Shown piece by piece: positions 42,644-52,359 of a stretch of DNA of 64,000 bases. This stretch comes from Rhizobiales bacterium Y(2018) (GTDB lineage Bacteria > Pseudomonadota > Alphaproteobacteria > Rhizobiales > Aestuariivirgaceae): the NCBI GenBank assembly GCA_005502925.1, contig SCPD01000002.1, positions 620,001-684,000 on the forward strand. The letters are read 5' to 3'. The stretch's first letter is position 1; each line of letters opens with the position of its first letter. A program made the position numbers and the translations under genes. Under the pieces are notes generated by a model that saw nothing but the letters and a program-made list of their open reading frames with translations, had not been told where the DNA came from and did no database searches.

Positions 42644-43693
42644 TCAGATCCTGTTCCCGCTTTCCCCATCGAACAGGAAAACCCGCCCCTTGGCGAAGTT
42701 GAAGGCGATCGGCGTGTCGACCTCTTGCCGGAAAATACGCGAGCCTTTGGCGACGACGAGCTGCTCGCCGGCCCAGGCCGTCACCAAGGTCACATCGCCG
42801 GTCGGTTCGAGCGAATAGAGCTTCGAGATGAGATGGCCGTCTTGGGTGGCGACGATCTCCATGTCTTCCGGCCTGACGCCTAAGACCACATTGGCGCGGC
42901 TGCCTTGGCCCGCGCCTTTGACCTTCGTGTCGGGTCCTACGAAATCACCGTTCTCCAGCGCCCCCGGAATGAGATTCATCGGCGGCGAGCCGATGAAGCC
43001 GGCGACGAAGAGGTGGTTCGGATTATTGTAGACCTCGTCCGGCGTGCCGAGCTGCTGGATCTTGCCCTTGTTCATCACCGCGATGCGATCGGCGAGCGTC
43101 ATCGCCTCGATCTGGTCATGGGTCACATAGACGGTCGTCGTCTCGAGCTGCCTTTGGATATGCTTGAGCTGAGCCCGCATGGTGAGGCGCAGCTTGGCGT
43201 CGAGATTGGAGAGCGGCTCGTCCATCAGGAAAACCTGCGGCTGGCGCACGATGGCGCGGGCCAAAGCGGCGCGCTGGCGCTGGCCGCCCGACAGAGCGCG
43301 CGGCTTGCGGTCGAGATACTGTCCGAGCTCGACCATGTCCGCCGCCTGGCGCACCAGCCGGTCGTGATCGCCGGCAGGGATGCCGCGCATCCGCAAGGGG
43401 AAGCGGATATTTTCGTAGATCGACATGTTCGGATAGAGCGCATAGCTCTGGAACACCATCGCGACGTCCCGGTCGCGGGCGTCGACATCGGTCATGCTCT
43501 CGCCGTCGATGCTGATATCGCCGCCGGTCAGATCCTCGAGGCCGGCGATCATCCGCATGGTCGTCGTCTTGCCGCAGCCCGAGGGGCCGAGGAAGACCAT
43601 GAATTCCTTGTCCCTGATGTCGAGATCGATGTTGTCGACCCCGATGAAATCGCCCCAGGCTTTCGACACTCCGCGCAGTTTGATCTCAGCCAT
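42644..43693 (-). CDS. Sugar ABC transporter ATPase (cluster 2)
   Basis: A 349-residue MalK/UgpC-like ATPase: Walker A GPSGCGKTTT, a normal Q-loop VFQSYALYP, signature LSGGQRQRAALARA, Walker B VFLMDEPLSNLDA, H-loop VYVTHDQ, then a TOBE domain. All catalytic residues are in place, in contrast to the cluster 1 ATPase. It is encoded opposite to its presumed permeases and divergent from the oxidoreductase gene at 43965, so it has its own promoter. It could also serve other importers. Confidence 0.9.
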   Translation of the reverse strand: MAEIKLRGVSKAWGDFIGVDNIDLDIRDKEFMVFLGPSGCGKTTTMRMIAGLEDLTGGDISIDGESMTDVDARDRDVAMVFQSYALYPNMSIYENIRFPLRMRGIPAGDHDRLVRQAADMVELGQYLDRKPRALSGGQRQRAALARAIVRQPQVFLMDEPLSNLDAKLRLTMRAQLKHIQRQLETTTVYVTHDQIEAMTLADRIAVMNKGKIQQLGTPDEVYNNPNHLFVAGFIGSPPMNLIPGALENGDFVGPDTKVKGAGQGSRANVVLGVRPEDMEIVATQDGHLISKLYSLEPTGDVTLVTAWAGEQLVVAKGSRIFRQEVDTPIAFNFAKGRVFLFDGESGNRI

Positions 43694-43891
43694 GGCGTCC
43701 CTGCATCTGCTCCCCCGGCACTTTTATGGAAGCAAACACTATACGGTCACTCTGAAAATGCAACAGTTCAGAGTTGTCGATACATATGTTCCATATTCCG
43801 ATTTGACCGAGATACCCGTAAAACAGGGGCTTTCTGCGAAAACTCATACTGCTCTGCACAATTTTCCTCCCGCAAAGCAGCAAAATCGTAT

Positions 43892-43924
43892 TACATATTG
43901 ACAATAGAGAGCATAAAAGTATCT
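43892..43924 (+). promoter_or_regulatory. Shared cluster 2 element, copy 2, with likely promoter
   Basis: TACATATTG (43892-43900) and GTATCT (43919-43924) separated by 18 bases, as at 37717-37749. It includes a perfect -35 TTGACA (43898-43903) and a weak -10 TATCTA 16 bases on. It lies 41 bases before the oxidoreductase start. GATACATAT at 43779 repeats part of the motif nearer to the ATPase gene. Confidence 0.55.
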
Positions 43925-43964
43925 ATTCTCCCATCCAATAACCAAGAACGCAGTGGGAGGCAGA

Positions 43965-45314
43965 ATGGCTGTCGCAGCCCGTCAATTGCCAGGCAGCAGC
44001 TTTTCCGGCGCGCTTGCCGCCGATCTCGCACGCCGGCAGGCGAGCGAGGGCCGTCCGATCCGCGTCGGCCTGATCGGCTCGGGCGAAATGGGCACCGACA
44101 TCGTCACCCAATGCGACCAGATGGCGGGCATCACCGTCGCCGCCATTGCCGAGATCAACATCAAGGCCGCCGAGCGCGCGCTTGCCATTGCCGGCAGGCC
44201 GGCTGGCAGCCATGTCGTCGCTTCCGGCAAGCCGGCCTTCGAGACCGCCCTGAAGCAGGGCCTGACCGCAATCACCGAGGACGCGCAGGCGGTCTGCACC
44301 AGCGATGCGATCGATGTCGTCATCGACGCGACCGGCCGTCCGGCGGTCGGCGCCGAGATCGGCCTCACCGCGATGGAGCACGGCAAGCATCTGGTGATGA
44401 TGAATGTTGAGGCCGACGTCACCATCGGCGCCTATCTGCAGCGCGAGGCGAAACGGCTCGGCGTCGTCTACACGCTGGGCGCCGGCGACGAGCCGAGCTC
44501 CTGCATGGAGCTCATCAATTTCGTGTCGAGCCTCGGCTATCCGATCGTCGCCGCCGGCAAGGGTAAGAACAACCCGCTCAATATCGACGCGACGCCCGAC
44601 GCCTATATGGACGAAGCCCGCCGGCGCAACATGAACCCGCGCATGCTGGTCGAATTCGTCGACGGCTCGAAGACCATGGTCGAGATGGCGGCGATCGCCA
44701 ATGCCACCGGCCTCGTGCCCGACTGCGCCGGCATGCATGGCCCGCAGGCGACCTTGCCCGAGCTTGAGAAAGTTCTGTGTCCCAAGGCCGATGGCGGTCT
44801 CCTGTCGCGCAAAGGCGTCGTCGATTATTCGATCGGCAAAGGTGTCGCCCCCGGCGTCTTCGTCATCGCCGAGATGGCGCATCCGCGTTTGCGTGAGCGC
44901 ATGCACGATCTGAAACTCGGCGCCGGGCCTTATTACACGTTCTATCGGCCCTATCATCTGACCAGCCTCGAAGTGCCGCTGTCCTGCGCCCGCGCGGTTC
45001 TCTACGGCACCGCCGACATGCAGCCGCTCGACCGGCCGGCGGCGGAAGTCTGCGCCGTCGCCAAGAAGAACCTCCAGCCCGGCGAGGCGCTCGATGCGAT
45101 CGGCGAATATACTTATCGCGCCTGGATCATGACCTATGAGGGCGCCGCCGAGGCGAAGGCCATACCTTGCGGCCTCCTCGAACAGGGCAAGGTCACCAAG
45201 CCCATTCGCAAAGGCGAATTGCTCACCGCCGACAATGTCGCGCTCGATCAGGGCTCGCGCATCGTGGCATTGCGTCGCCGGCAGGACGAGCTTCTGGCAA
45301 AGGCCTCCGCATGA
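43965..45314 (+). CDS. Homoserine-dehydrogenase-like oxidoreductase with SAF-type C-terminus
   Basis: A 449-residue protein. The N-terminus is a Rossmann fold (IRVGLIGSGEMGTDIV), followed by VCTSDAIDVVIDATGRPAVGAEIGLTAMEHGKHLVMMNVEAD, which resembles NAD(P)-dependent homoserine dehydrogenase-like enzymes. The C-terminal about 80 residues resemble a SAF domain (IPCGLLEQGKVTKPIRKGELLTADNVAL). Such fusions occur in sugar and polyol catabolic clusters and are often mis-named FlgA-like. A reductase, dehydrogenase or isomerase acting on a branched or phosphorylated sugar is likely; the reaction is not established. GGGAGG is 4 bases before the ATG. First gene of the catabolic operon, overlapping E1 alpha by ATGA. 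Confidence 0.82.
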   Translation: MAVAARQLPGSSFSGALAADLARRQASEGRPIRVGLIGSGEMGTDIVTQCDQMAGITVAAIAEINIKAAERALAIAGRPAGSHVVASGKPAFETALKQGLTAITEDAQAVCTSDAIDVVIDATGRPAVGAEIGLTAMEHGKHLVMMNVEADVTIGAYLQREAKRLGVVYTLGAGDEPSSCMELINFVSSLGYPIVAAGKGKNNPLNIDATPDAYMDEARRRNMNPRMLVEFVDGSKTMVEMAAIANATGLVPDCAGMHGPQATLPELEKVLCPKADGGLLSRKGVVDYSIGKGVAPGVFVIAEMAHPRLRERMHDLKLGAGPYYTFYRPYHLTSLEVPLSCARAVLYGTADMQPLDRPAAEVCAVAKKNLQPGEALDAIGEYTYRAWIMTYEGAAEAKAIPCGLLEQGKVTKPIRKGELLTADNVALDQGSRIVALRRRQDELLAKASA

Positions 45315-46336
45315 CCCAGGCAATCAAAGAGAATCCCGCGGTTTCGAACCTGCGCGATTTCTATCGGCATTTCGACAATGCGGCGCTCCGCGATGCGCTG
45401 CGCCGCATGTATCTGATCCGCCGTTTCGAGGAGGGCGCCGAAGAGGCCTATACCCGCGGCCTCATCCACGGCACCATGCATCTCTCGATCGGCCAGGAGG
45501 CGAGCGCCGTCGGCTCCTGCATGGATCTGCGCAAAACCGATTACATCACCTCCACCCATCGCGGCCACGGCCACTGCATCGCCAAGGGCGCTGACCCCAA
45601 GCTGATGTTCGCCGAGTTCTTCGGCAAGGAGGAGGGCTATTGCCGCGGCCGTGGCGGCTCGATGCATATTGCCGATGTGGAGAGCGGCAATCTCGGCGCC
45701 AATGGCATTGTCGGTGGCGGCCTGCCCATCGCGGTCGGTGCGGCGCTCGCCATCCGCAAGCAGAAGCGCGACGATGTCGCGGTGTGTTTCTTTGGCGACG
45801 GCGCCTCCAATGAAGGCGCCTTCCACGAGGCGCTCAACATGGCGGCGATCTGGAAATTGCCGGTCCTCTTCATTTGCGAGAACAACAAATACGGCATGTC
45901 GGTATCGACCGAGCGCTCGATGGCGGTCAAACATGTCGCCGACCGGGCGCCCGCCTACAACATGCCGGGCGAGATCGTCGACGGCAATCGCATCGAGGAT
46001 GTCTCCGAAGCCGTCATGCGGGCGACGGCGCGGGCCCGTAACGGCGACGGCCCCTCGCTCATCGAAACCAAGACCTATCGCATCCGCGGCCATTCGAAGA
46101 GCGACCGCAACCGCTATCGCACCAAGGAAGAGATCGAGGAGTGGAAGGCGCGTGATCCGATCGGCCATTTCGAGGCCAATCTCGAGGCCTTCGGCATTCT
46201 GCGCAAGGACGAGGCGGAAGCGATCCGCACCGCCGCCGAGGCCGAGATCGCCTCAGGCGTCGAATTCGCCAAGGGCGGCACTGATCCATCACCGGCTGAC
46301 CTGACCCGCGATGTCTATACCAAGGGAGCGGCCTGA
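45311..46336 (+). CDS. TPP-dependent dehydrogenase E1 alpha subunit (cluster 2)
   Basis: A 341-residue E1 alpha with [39 protein letters not shown] and a canonical TPP motif [17 protein letters not shown] ending in ICENN. The pattern fits AcoA/PdhA. It is related to the cluster 1 E1 alpha, but the GDG is intact here. Its ATG overlaps the oxidoreductase stop and its stop overlaps the E1 beta start, so translation of the three genes is coupled. It acts with E1 beta and E2 in the cytoplasm. Substrate unknown: an acyloin or a 2-oxoacid. Confidence 0.9.
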   Translation: MTQAIKENPAVSNLRDFYRHFDNAALRDALRRMYLIRRFEEGAEEAYTRGLIHGTMHLSIGQEASAVGSCMDLRKTDYITSTHRGHGHCIAKGADPKLMFAEFFGKEEGYCRGRGGSMHIADVESGNLGANGIVGGGLPIAVGAALAIRKQKRDDVAVCFFGDGASNEGAFHEALNMAAIWKLPVLFICENNKYGMSVSTERSMAVKHVADRAPAYNMPGEIVDGNRIEDVSEAVMRATARARNGDGPSLIETKTYRIRGHSKSDRNRYRTKEEIEEWKARDPIGHFEANLEAFGILRKDEAEAIRTAAEAEIASGVEFAKGGTDPSPADLTRDVYTKGAA

Positions 46337-47328
46337 TGTCGGTGCGTGAGTTGAGTTATGCCGAAGCGGTGCGCGAGGCGCTCGCCCAGGCCATGGAGGC
46401 CGATGAGCGCGTCTTCCTCATGGGCGAGGATATCGGCGTCTATGGCGGCGCCTTCCAGGTGACTGGCGATCTCGTCCATCGCTTCGGCGAGGACCGCGTG
46501 ATGGATACGCCGATCGCCGAACTGGGCGCTGCTGGTGTCGCGGTCGGTGCGGCGCTTGCCGGCTCGAGACCGGTCTTCGAATTCCAGTTCTCCGATTTCG
46601 CCACACTCGCCATGGAGCAGATCGTCAACCAAGCGGCCAAGATCCGCTTCATGCTCGGCGGCAAGGTTTCGGTGCCGCTGGTGATGCGTTTCCCGGCGGG
46701 CTCCGGCACCGGGGCCGCCGCCCAGCACAGCCAGTCGCTCGATGCCTGGTTCGCCCATGTGCCGGGCCTCAAGGTGGTGCAGCCCGCGACACCGCATGAC
46801 GCCAAGGGCCTGCTGCTGTCGGCGATCGATGATCCCGATCCGGTGATGGTCTTCGAGCACAAGCTTCTCTACAAGATGAAGGGCGAGGTTCCCGAGGAAG
46901 CCTACCGCGTCCCGATCGGCAAGGCGCTCATCCGCCGCGAGGGCCGCCATGTCACCATCGTCGCCACCGCCATCATGGTGCATCGCGCCCTCGAAGCGGC
47001 GGAAATCCTGAGCGGTGAGGGCATCGATGTCGAGGTCATCGACCTGCGCACGCTGCGCCCGCTCGACACCCAGACGATCATCGAAAGCGTGAAGAAGACG
47101 ACCCGTCTCGCCTGCGTCTATGAAGGCGTCAAGACGCTCGGCATCGGCGCCGAGATCAGCGCCATGATCGCCGAGAGCGAGGCCTTCGATTATCTCGATG
47201 CGCCGATCCTGCGTCTGGGCGGCGCCGAAGCGCCGATCCCCTATAATCCGGTGCTCGAAAAAGCGGCCGTGCCACAGACCGACGGCATCATCGCATCTGT
47301 GCGCCGCCTCGTGACGGGCCGGATCTGA
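46336..47328 (+). CDS. TPP-dependent dehydrogenase E1 beta subunit (cluster 2)
   Basis: A 330-residue E1 beta: opening [19 protein letters not shown], then [41 protein letters not shown] and [18 protein letters not shown]. The C-terminal transketolase domain contains [15 protein letters not shown]. The start shares one base with the E1 alpha stop (TGATG). It forms the alpha2beta2 enzyme with E1 alpha. The E2 gene follows 3 bases after its stop. Confidence 0.92.
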   Translation: MSVRELSYAEAVREALAQAMEADERVFLMGEDIGVYGGAFQVTGDLVHRFGEDRVMDTPIAELGAAGVAVGAALAGSRPVFEFQFSDFATLAMEQIVNQAAKIRFMLGGKVSVPLVMRFPAGSGTGAAAQHSQSLDAWFAHVPGLKVVQPATPHDAKGLLLSAIDDPDPVMVFEHKLLYKMKGEVPEEAYRVPIGKALIRREGRHVTIVATAIMVHRALEAAEILSGEGIDVEVIDLRTLRPLDTQTIIESVKKTTRLACVYEGVKTLGIGAEISAMIAESEAFDYLDAPILRLGGAEAPIPYNPVLEKAAVPQTDGIIASVRRLVTGRI

Positions 47329-47331
47329 ATC

Positions 47332-48585
47332 ATGCCCATCGAGGTCATCCTGCCGCGTGTCGATATGGACATGGCCACCGGCAAGATCAGCAAGTGGTAT
47401 GTCACCGAAGGCGCAACCGTCGCCAAGGGCGCGCCGATCTTCGAGATCGAGACCGACAAGGCGGCGATGGAAGTGGAATCACCGGGCGCCGGCGTGATCC
47501 GCAACATCACCGCAAGCGAAGGCGTCGACATTCCGGTCGGAACGCCGGTCGCTTTCATCTATGCGGAAGGTGAGGCCGCGCAGATATTGACACCGGCCCC
47601 GGCGACGCCCGCGGCGAGCGCGCCGGCCGCGCAGAATATCCAGACGGCACCTGTCGCCCCGGTGATCGATACGACGCCGATGCCGCAATCGGGCCTGCCG
47701 CGCGCCACGCCGCTGGCGCGCCGCCTCGCGCGTGAACGCGGCCTGAAGCTGCCGGAGATTACAGGCAGCGGTCCGCGTGGCCGCATCCAGGCCGAGGACG
47801 TGAGGAATTTCCGTGCCGCGCCGCCGCCGCAAGCGGAACAGCGGCCCGCTGCGCCGGAGGTCACCAGCCTCTATCAGTCGGGCAGCTACGACATCGAACC
47901 TATCAGCGGCATGCGCCGCATCATCGCCGAGAGGCTGGTGCAGTCGAAGCAGACCGTGCCGCATTTCTATCTGTCGCTCACCTGCGACTTGGGCGAGCTC
48001 CTGCATGTCCGCGAAAAGCTTAATGACAGCGCGCCGCGCAATTCCGACAAGCAGCCGGCCTGGAAGCTGTCGATCAACGACTTCGTCATCAAGGCGCTGG
48101 CGCTGGCCTTGCAGCGCGTGCCCAATGCCAATGTCACCTGGACCGATGCCGGCATCCTGAAGCACCGCGCCAGCGATGTGGGTGTCGCGGTCGCCGTCGA
48201 AGGCGGGCTGTTCACGCCGGTGATCCGCGCCGCCGAGACGAAATCCCTCTCCGTCATCTCGCTCGAGATGAAGGAGCTGGCCGCCAGAGCGCGCGCCCGC
48301 CGGCTGACACCGTCCGAATATCAGGGTGGCACGACGGCGGTTTCCAATCTCGGTATGTATGGCATCGAAGAGTTCGCGGCGATCATCAACCCGCCGCATG
48401 CGACCATCCTCGCCGTCGGCGCCGGCATCGAACGTCCGGCGAAATATGAGGGTCGCATCGAATTGCGAACTCAGATGACCTGCACCTTGTCCTGCGACCA
48501 TCGCGCCGTCGATGGCGCGCTCGGCGCCGAGCTCCTCGCCGCCTTCCGGACATTCATCGAAGAACCGGCCTTGATGCTGGCGTGA
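47332..48585 (+). CDS. Dihydrolipoamide acyltransferase E2 (cluster 2)
   Basis: A 417-residue full-length E2. Residues 1-80 are the lipoyl domain with Lys43 in [13 protein letters not shown] Pro/Ala linker follows, then an E3/E1-binding domain ([23 protein letters not shown]). The catalytic domain (about 190-417) has [19 protein letters not shown] and the active-site [11 protein letters not shown] with the DHR-x-x-DG motif. It transfers the acyl group from E1 to CoA. The E2 of cluster 1 differs by having an alpha/beta hydrolase instead of this domain. E3 (lipoamide dehydrogenase) is not encoded nearby and must come from elsewhere. Confidence 0.92.
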   Translation: MPIEVILPRVDMDMATGKISKWYVTEGATVAKGAPIFEIETDKAAMEVESPGAGVIRNITASEGVDIPVGTPVAFIYAEGEAAQILTPAPATPAASAPAAQNIQTAPVAPVIDTTPMPQSGLPRATPLARRLARERGLKLPEITGSGPRGRIQAEDVRNFRAAPPPQAEQRPAAPEVTSLYQSGSYDIEPISGMRRIIAERLVQSKQTVPHFYLSLTCDLGELLHVREKLNDSAPRNSDKQPAWKLSINDFVIKALALALQRVPNANVTWTDAGILKHRASDVGVAVAVEGGLFTPVIRAAETKSLSVISLEMKELAARARARRLTPSEYQGGTTAVSNLGMYGIEEFAAIINPPHATILAVGAGIERPAKYEGRIELRTQMTCTLSCDHRAVDGALGAELLAAFRTFIEEPALMLA

Positions 48586-48635
48586 GATATTGAATAGGCT
48601 GTCACCTCTTACGGCGAGGGCAGGGAACCCAAGGC

Positions 48636-49586
48636 ATGAGATACGACTATTCATCGATCGGCTTCTATACTTTCGATTGTCTGGGCTGGCCCTTCACCGC
48701 GGTGCCGGACGGCGGCGGGACAAACTTCATCGATGAATTGACGCTCGCGGTTTCAGGCGCCGCCGGCACGGCGGCGATCGCCGCGGCCAAGATGGGCCTC
48801 AAGGTCCTGGCGGTGGGTGGCGTCGGCCCCGATCTGATGGGCGATTGGGTTTTTCAGCGCCTCAAGAGCTTTTCCGTCGACACGTCCGCCATGCAGCGCA
48901 TCGACGGATCGCGCACCTCGTCCTCGATCGTGACGACGCGCGCCGACGGCACGCGCCCGGCGCTCCATATGAAAGGGGCAACCGGTGATTTCTTCGTCGA
49001 TGATACGCTGCTGAAGCAGGTGATCGATGCCCGCGTCGTCCATATTGGCGGCATCGGCCTGATGGACCGCATGGACAAGGGCCGCAATGCCGAATTGATG
49101 CAGGCCGCCAAGGCGCATGGCGCCACCACGACGCTCGACGTCTTTGCGAGCTCACCGGCCGATCTGCCGGCGGTGGCGCAAGTGTTGCCGCATGTCGATT
49201 ATTTCATGCCCTCGATCGAGGAGGCGAGCGCGCTCACCGGCCTGTCGGGCCTCGCCGACAATGCGAAGCATTTCATTGGGCTTGGCGTGAATGCGTGCGT
49301 CTTTACGCTGGGCGCCGACGGTGCTTATTACCACGACGCCCAAGGCCGGCATTTTCGGATCCCGGCCTTCGATGTAAAGGTCAAATGCACCTGCGGCTGC
49401 GGCGATGCCTTCAATGCCGGCTTCGCCGTCGGCTTGGTGCGCGGCTTCGACCCCGAGACCACGGTGCGTTTCGCTCAGGCGACATCGGCCCTCAACGCCA
49501 CCGGCCTGGGCTCCCAGGCCGGCGTCACCTCCTTCGAGCACACGATGGAGTTCATGACGCGCACGCCGACGAGGGCCAAGGCCTAA
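48636..49586 (+). CDS. PfkB-family carbohydrate kinase
   Basis: A 316-residue ribokinase-like kinase: an N-terminal [19 protein letters not shown] substrate loop, a middle DRMDKGRN region, and the C-terminal signature [17 protein letters not shown] that holds the catalytic Asp. The usual DTTGAGD is CTCGCGD here, with two or three cysteines replacing the common Asp/Thr/Ala. It phosphorylates a sugar or deoxy sugar with ATP. It is separated from E2 by 50 bases and likely belongs to the same operon. It would supply the phosphorylated intermediate sensed by the SorC regulator. Ends 4 bases into the convergent copper ATPase gene. Confidence 0.88.
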   Translation: MRYDYSSIGFYTFDCLGWPFTAVPDGGGTNFIDELTLAVSGAAGTAAIAAAKMGLKVLAVGGVGPDLMGDWVFQRLKSFSVDTSAMQRIDGSRTSSSIVTTRADGTRPALHMKGATGDFFVDDTLLKQVIDARVVHIGGIGLMDRMDKGRNAELMQAAKAHGATTTLDVFASSPADLPAVAQVLPHVDYFMPSIEEASALTGLSGLADNAKHFIGLGVNACVFTLGADGAYYHDAQGRHFRIPAFDVKVKCTCGCGDAFNAGFAVGLVRGFDPETTVRFAQATSALNATGLGSQAGVTSFEHTMEFMTRTPTRAKA

Positions 49587-51943
49587 AGCTTCATCATCCG
49601 CAGCCGTAGCGCATTGCCGATCACGCTCACCGAGGAGAGCGCCATCGCCGCCGCCGCGATCATCGGCGACAGCAGCAGGCCGAAGGTCGGGTAGAGCACG
49701 CCCGCCGCCACCGGAACGCCGGCCGCATTGTAGATGAAGGCGAAGAGCAGGTTCTCGCGGATATTGCGCATGGTGGCGCGCGACAGCCGGCGCGCTTCTG
49801 CGATGCCCATGAGATCGCCCTGCAGCAGCGTGACGCCGGCGCTTTCGATGGCGACATCGGTGCCTTTGCCCATGGCGATGCCGATATCGGCGGCAGCGAG
49901 CGCCGGCGCGTCATTGACGCCGTCGCCCGCCATGGCGACGACCCGGCCTTCGCTCTGCAGGCGCTTGACGATCGCTGCTTTCTGGTCGGGCAGCACATCG
50001 GCTTCGACTTCGGTGATGCCGAGCCGGCGCGCTACCGCTTCCGCCGTTGTGCGGTTGTCGCCGGTCAGCATCACGATGCGGATATTCGCTTCGCGTAGGG
50101 CTTTCAGCGCATCTGGTGTCGTCGCCTTGATGGGATCGGCAATGGCGATGACGCCGGCCGCCGCCTTGTCGATGCCGATGAAGATCGCGGTGGCGCCGTC
50201 CTGGCGCAGCGCCTCGGCTTCCTTGAACAGCGCTGTCGCATCGACGCCCTCGGACTTGAGGAAGGCGGCATTGCCGAGAGTGATCCTCTTGCCCTCGACG
50301 ATGCCCTTGGCGCCTTTGCCGGTGGGCGAGTCGAAGTCCTTGACCTCGGGCAACTTGAGCTTCTTCTCTTCCGCCGCCACGATGATCGCATGGGCGAGCG
50401 GATGTTCGGAGGCGCGTTCGACGCCCGCCGCAAGGCGCAGAAGCTCCGTCTCGTCATGGCCCGCCGCCGCGACGATACTTGTCACCTTGGGCTTGCCTTC
50501 GGTGAGCGTGCCGGTCTTGTCGACGACCAGCGCATCGGCCTTTTCGAGCCGCTCCAGCGCCTCGGCATTCTTGATGAGAATGCCGTTCTCGGCGCCTTTG
50601 CCGACACCCACCATGATCGACATCGGCGTCGCGAGACCGAGCGCACAGGGACACGCGATGATGAGCACCGAGACGGCGGCGAGCAGCGCGTAAGCAAGGC
50701 GTGGCTCAGGCCCCCACAGCATCCAGACGGCGAAAGCGAGCACGGCGATGGCGATGACGAGCGGCACGAACCAGCCCGACACCTGATCGGCGAGGCGCTG
50801 GATGGGCGCGCGCGAGCGCTGGGCTTCCGACACCATCTGCACGATGCGCGCCAGCATCGTCTCGCGGCCGACTTTGAGCGCGCGCACGGTCAGCGCCCCG
50901 GTCTGATTGAGCGTGCCGCCGGTGACCTTGGCGCCTTGTGTCTTGCTGACCGGCATGGATTCGCCGGTGATCATCGATTCATCGACCGAGGACCGTCCGT
51001 CAATGACCTCGCCGTCGACCGGCACCTTTTCACCGGGCCGCACGCGCAGCACATCGCCGGCCTGGACGAGATCGAGCGCCACTTCCGCTTCCGCGCCATC
51101 GGCGCCGATCCGGCGCGCCGTCTTGGGAGCGAGGCCCAGGAGCGCCTTGATGGCGCCCGATGTCTGGTCGCGGGCGCGCAATTCCAGCACCTGGCCGAGC
51201 AGCACCAGCACGGTGATGACGGCGGCGGCTTCGAAATAGACCGGCACGCTGCCATCATGATTGCGCAATGAGTCGGGGAAGAGGCCGGGCAGCAGCGTGG
51301 CGATGATGCTGAAAGCCCATGCGACGCCCGTGCCCATGGCGATGAGCGTGAACATATTGAGTTTGCGCGTGACGAGTGAACGCCAGCCGCGTTCGAAGAA
51401 AGGATACCCCGCCCACAGCACGACCGGTGTCGCGAAAGCGAGTTGTACCCAGTTCGAGATGCCGGGCGGGATCGCATGCAGCAGTGCCGGGAACAGATGG
51501 GCGCCCATTTCGAGCACGAAGACCGGCACTGTAAGAACGAGGCCGATCCAGAAGCGCTTCTTCATGTCGGCGAGCTCAGGATTGGGCCCGCTGTCGGCGG
51601 TAGCGATCTCGGGCTCGAGCGCCATGCCGCAGATCGGGCAGGAGCCGGGGCCGACCTGGCGGATCTCGGGATGCATCGGGCAGGTATAGATGGCGCCCGG
51701 ATCGGTGGGTTTCGCTTGGGCCTTGGGCGTCACATAACGCTGCGGGTCGGCTTCGAACTTCGCCTTGCAGCCGGGGGAGCAGAAATAGAAGTGCTGGCCT
51801 GCATAAGTGAGCGTGTGTTTGGCGCTAGCCGGATCGACATCCATGCCGCAGACCGGGTCTTTCACTTTGCCGCTAGGCGCGCCATGGCCATGATGCGCGT
51901 GATCGTGATGGGTGTGGCCGCCATGGCTATCTGTTTTCTGCAT
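49583..51943 (-). CDS. Copper-exporting P1B-type ATPase with YHS domain
   Basis: A 786-residue heavy-metal ATPase. The His-rich N-terminus ([12 protein letters not shown]) is followed by a YHS domain ([20 protein letters not shown]) and a heavy-metal-binding motif [22 protein letters not shown]. The membrane part contains the CPC copper site in [26 protein letters not shown] is the phosphorylation site, SEHPLAHAI the P1B histidine-proline motif, and [10 protein letters not shown] the hinge. It exports Cu(I) or Ag(I) from the cytoplasm. I chose the ATG at 51943 with GGAG 7 bases upstream. It is divergent from csoR, with two matching operators between. Confidence 0.93.
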   Translation of the reverse strand: MQKTDSHGGHTHHDHAHHGHGAPSGKVKDPVCGMDVDPASAKHTLTYAGQHFYFCSPGCKAKFEADPQRYVTPKAQAKPTDPGAIYTCPMHPEIRQVGPGSCPICGMALEPEIATADSGPNPELADMKKRFWIGLVLTVPVFVLEMGAHLFPALLHAIPPGISNWVQLAFATPVVLWAGYPFFERGWRSLVTRKLNMFTLIAMGTGVAWAFSIIATLLPGLFPDSLRNHDGSVPVYFEAAAVITVLVLLGQVLELRARDQTSGAIKALLGLAPKTARRIGADGAEAEVALDLVQAGDVLRVRPGEKVPVDGEVIDGRSSVDESMITGESMPVSKTQGAKVTGGTLNQTGALTVRALKVGRETMLARIVQMVSEAQRSRAPIQRLADQVSGWFVPLVIAIAVLAFAVWMLWGPEPRLAYALLAAVSVLIIACPCALGLATPMSIMVGVGKGAENGILIKNAEALERLEKADALVVDKTGTLTEGKPKVTSIVAAAGHDETELLRLAAGVERASEHPLAHAIIVAAEEKKLKLPEVKDFDSPTGKGAKGIVEGKRITLGNAAFLKSEGVDATALFKEAEALRQDGATAIFIGIDKAAAGVIAIADPIKATTPDALKALREANIRIVMLTGDNRTTAEAVARRLGITEVEADVLPDQKAAIVKRLQSEGRVVAMAGDGVNDAPALAAADIGIAMGKGTDVAIESAGVTLLQGDLMGIAEARRLSRATMRNIRENLLFAFIYNAAGVPVAAGVLYPTFGLLLSPMIAAAAMALSSVSVIGNALRLRMMKL

Positions 51944-51960
51944 GATGCACTCCAAGGTCG

Positions 51961-51977
51961 ATACCCGGGTGGGGTAT
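51961..51977. promoter_or_regulatory. CsoR-type operator near the copper ATPase gene
   Basis: ATACCC and GGGTAT separated by five G-rich bases, a typical GC-centred CsoR/RcnR-type palindrome. It lies 18 bases before the ATPase start, so binding would block its transcription or ribosome entry. Confidence 0.65.
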
Positions 51978-51992
51978 TTGTTCTTGCCATAT

Positions 51993-52009
51993 ATACCCCC
52001 ATAGGGTAT
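51993..52009. promoter_or_regulatory. CsoR-type operator near the csoR gene
   Basis: ATACCC-N5-GGGTAT, with one more matching base on each side (TATACCC/GGGTATA). Same geometry as the site at 51961-51977; centres 32 bases apart, about three helix turns. It ends 11 bases before the csoR start, which implies autoregulation. Confidence 0.7.
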
Positions 52010-52019
52010 AAGGCAAGTC

Positions 52020-52295
52020 ATGAAAGACGAGACCAAGCAAGCCTGCCTCAAGCGGCTGGGCCGGATCGAGGGCCAGGTGCGCGGTGTCGCGCGTATGGTC
52101 GAGGAAAACCGTTATTGCATCGATGTGATGACCCAGATCTCCGCCATCCGAGCCGCCTTGAAGCGCGTCGAGGAAGAGGTGCTGAAGGATCACGTCGCCC
52201 ATTGCGTCGAGGACGCCATCGTCTCCGGCAAGAAGGACGAGCAGCGCCGCAAGCTCGCCGAGCTGCTCGACGTGCTGGGACGCCTGCAGAACTAA
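52020..52295 (+). CDS. csoR: Copper-sensing CsoR-family repressor
   Basis: A 91-residue four-helix protein of the CsoR/RcnR/FrmR family (opening [27 protein letters not shown]). The Cu(I) ligands Cys33, His58 and Cys62 have exactly the C-x24-H-x3-C spacing of copper-sensing CsoR, which argues against the nickel or formaldehyde branches. It represses DNA in the apo form and releases on copper binding. It is divergent from the copper ATPase gene; operators in the gap fit control of both. Confidence 0.9.
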   Translation: MKDETKQACLKRLGRIEGQVRGVARMVEENRYCIDVMTQISAIRAALKRVEEEVLKDHVAHCVEDAIVSGKKDEQRRKLAELLDVLGRLQN

Positions 52296-52359
52296 AGCCA
52301 GCGTCGTCTTGCTTTTGCCTTACTGTACGTTAGGGTAACCGCCCACTCGGACGGTGATC

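Noticed and set aside
43965-45314. Flagellar P-ring chaperone FlgA, a name often given to SAF proteins
   Set aside because: The N-terminal Rossmann domain, absence of a signal peptide and operon with E1-E2 genes do not fit FlgA.
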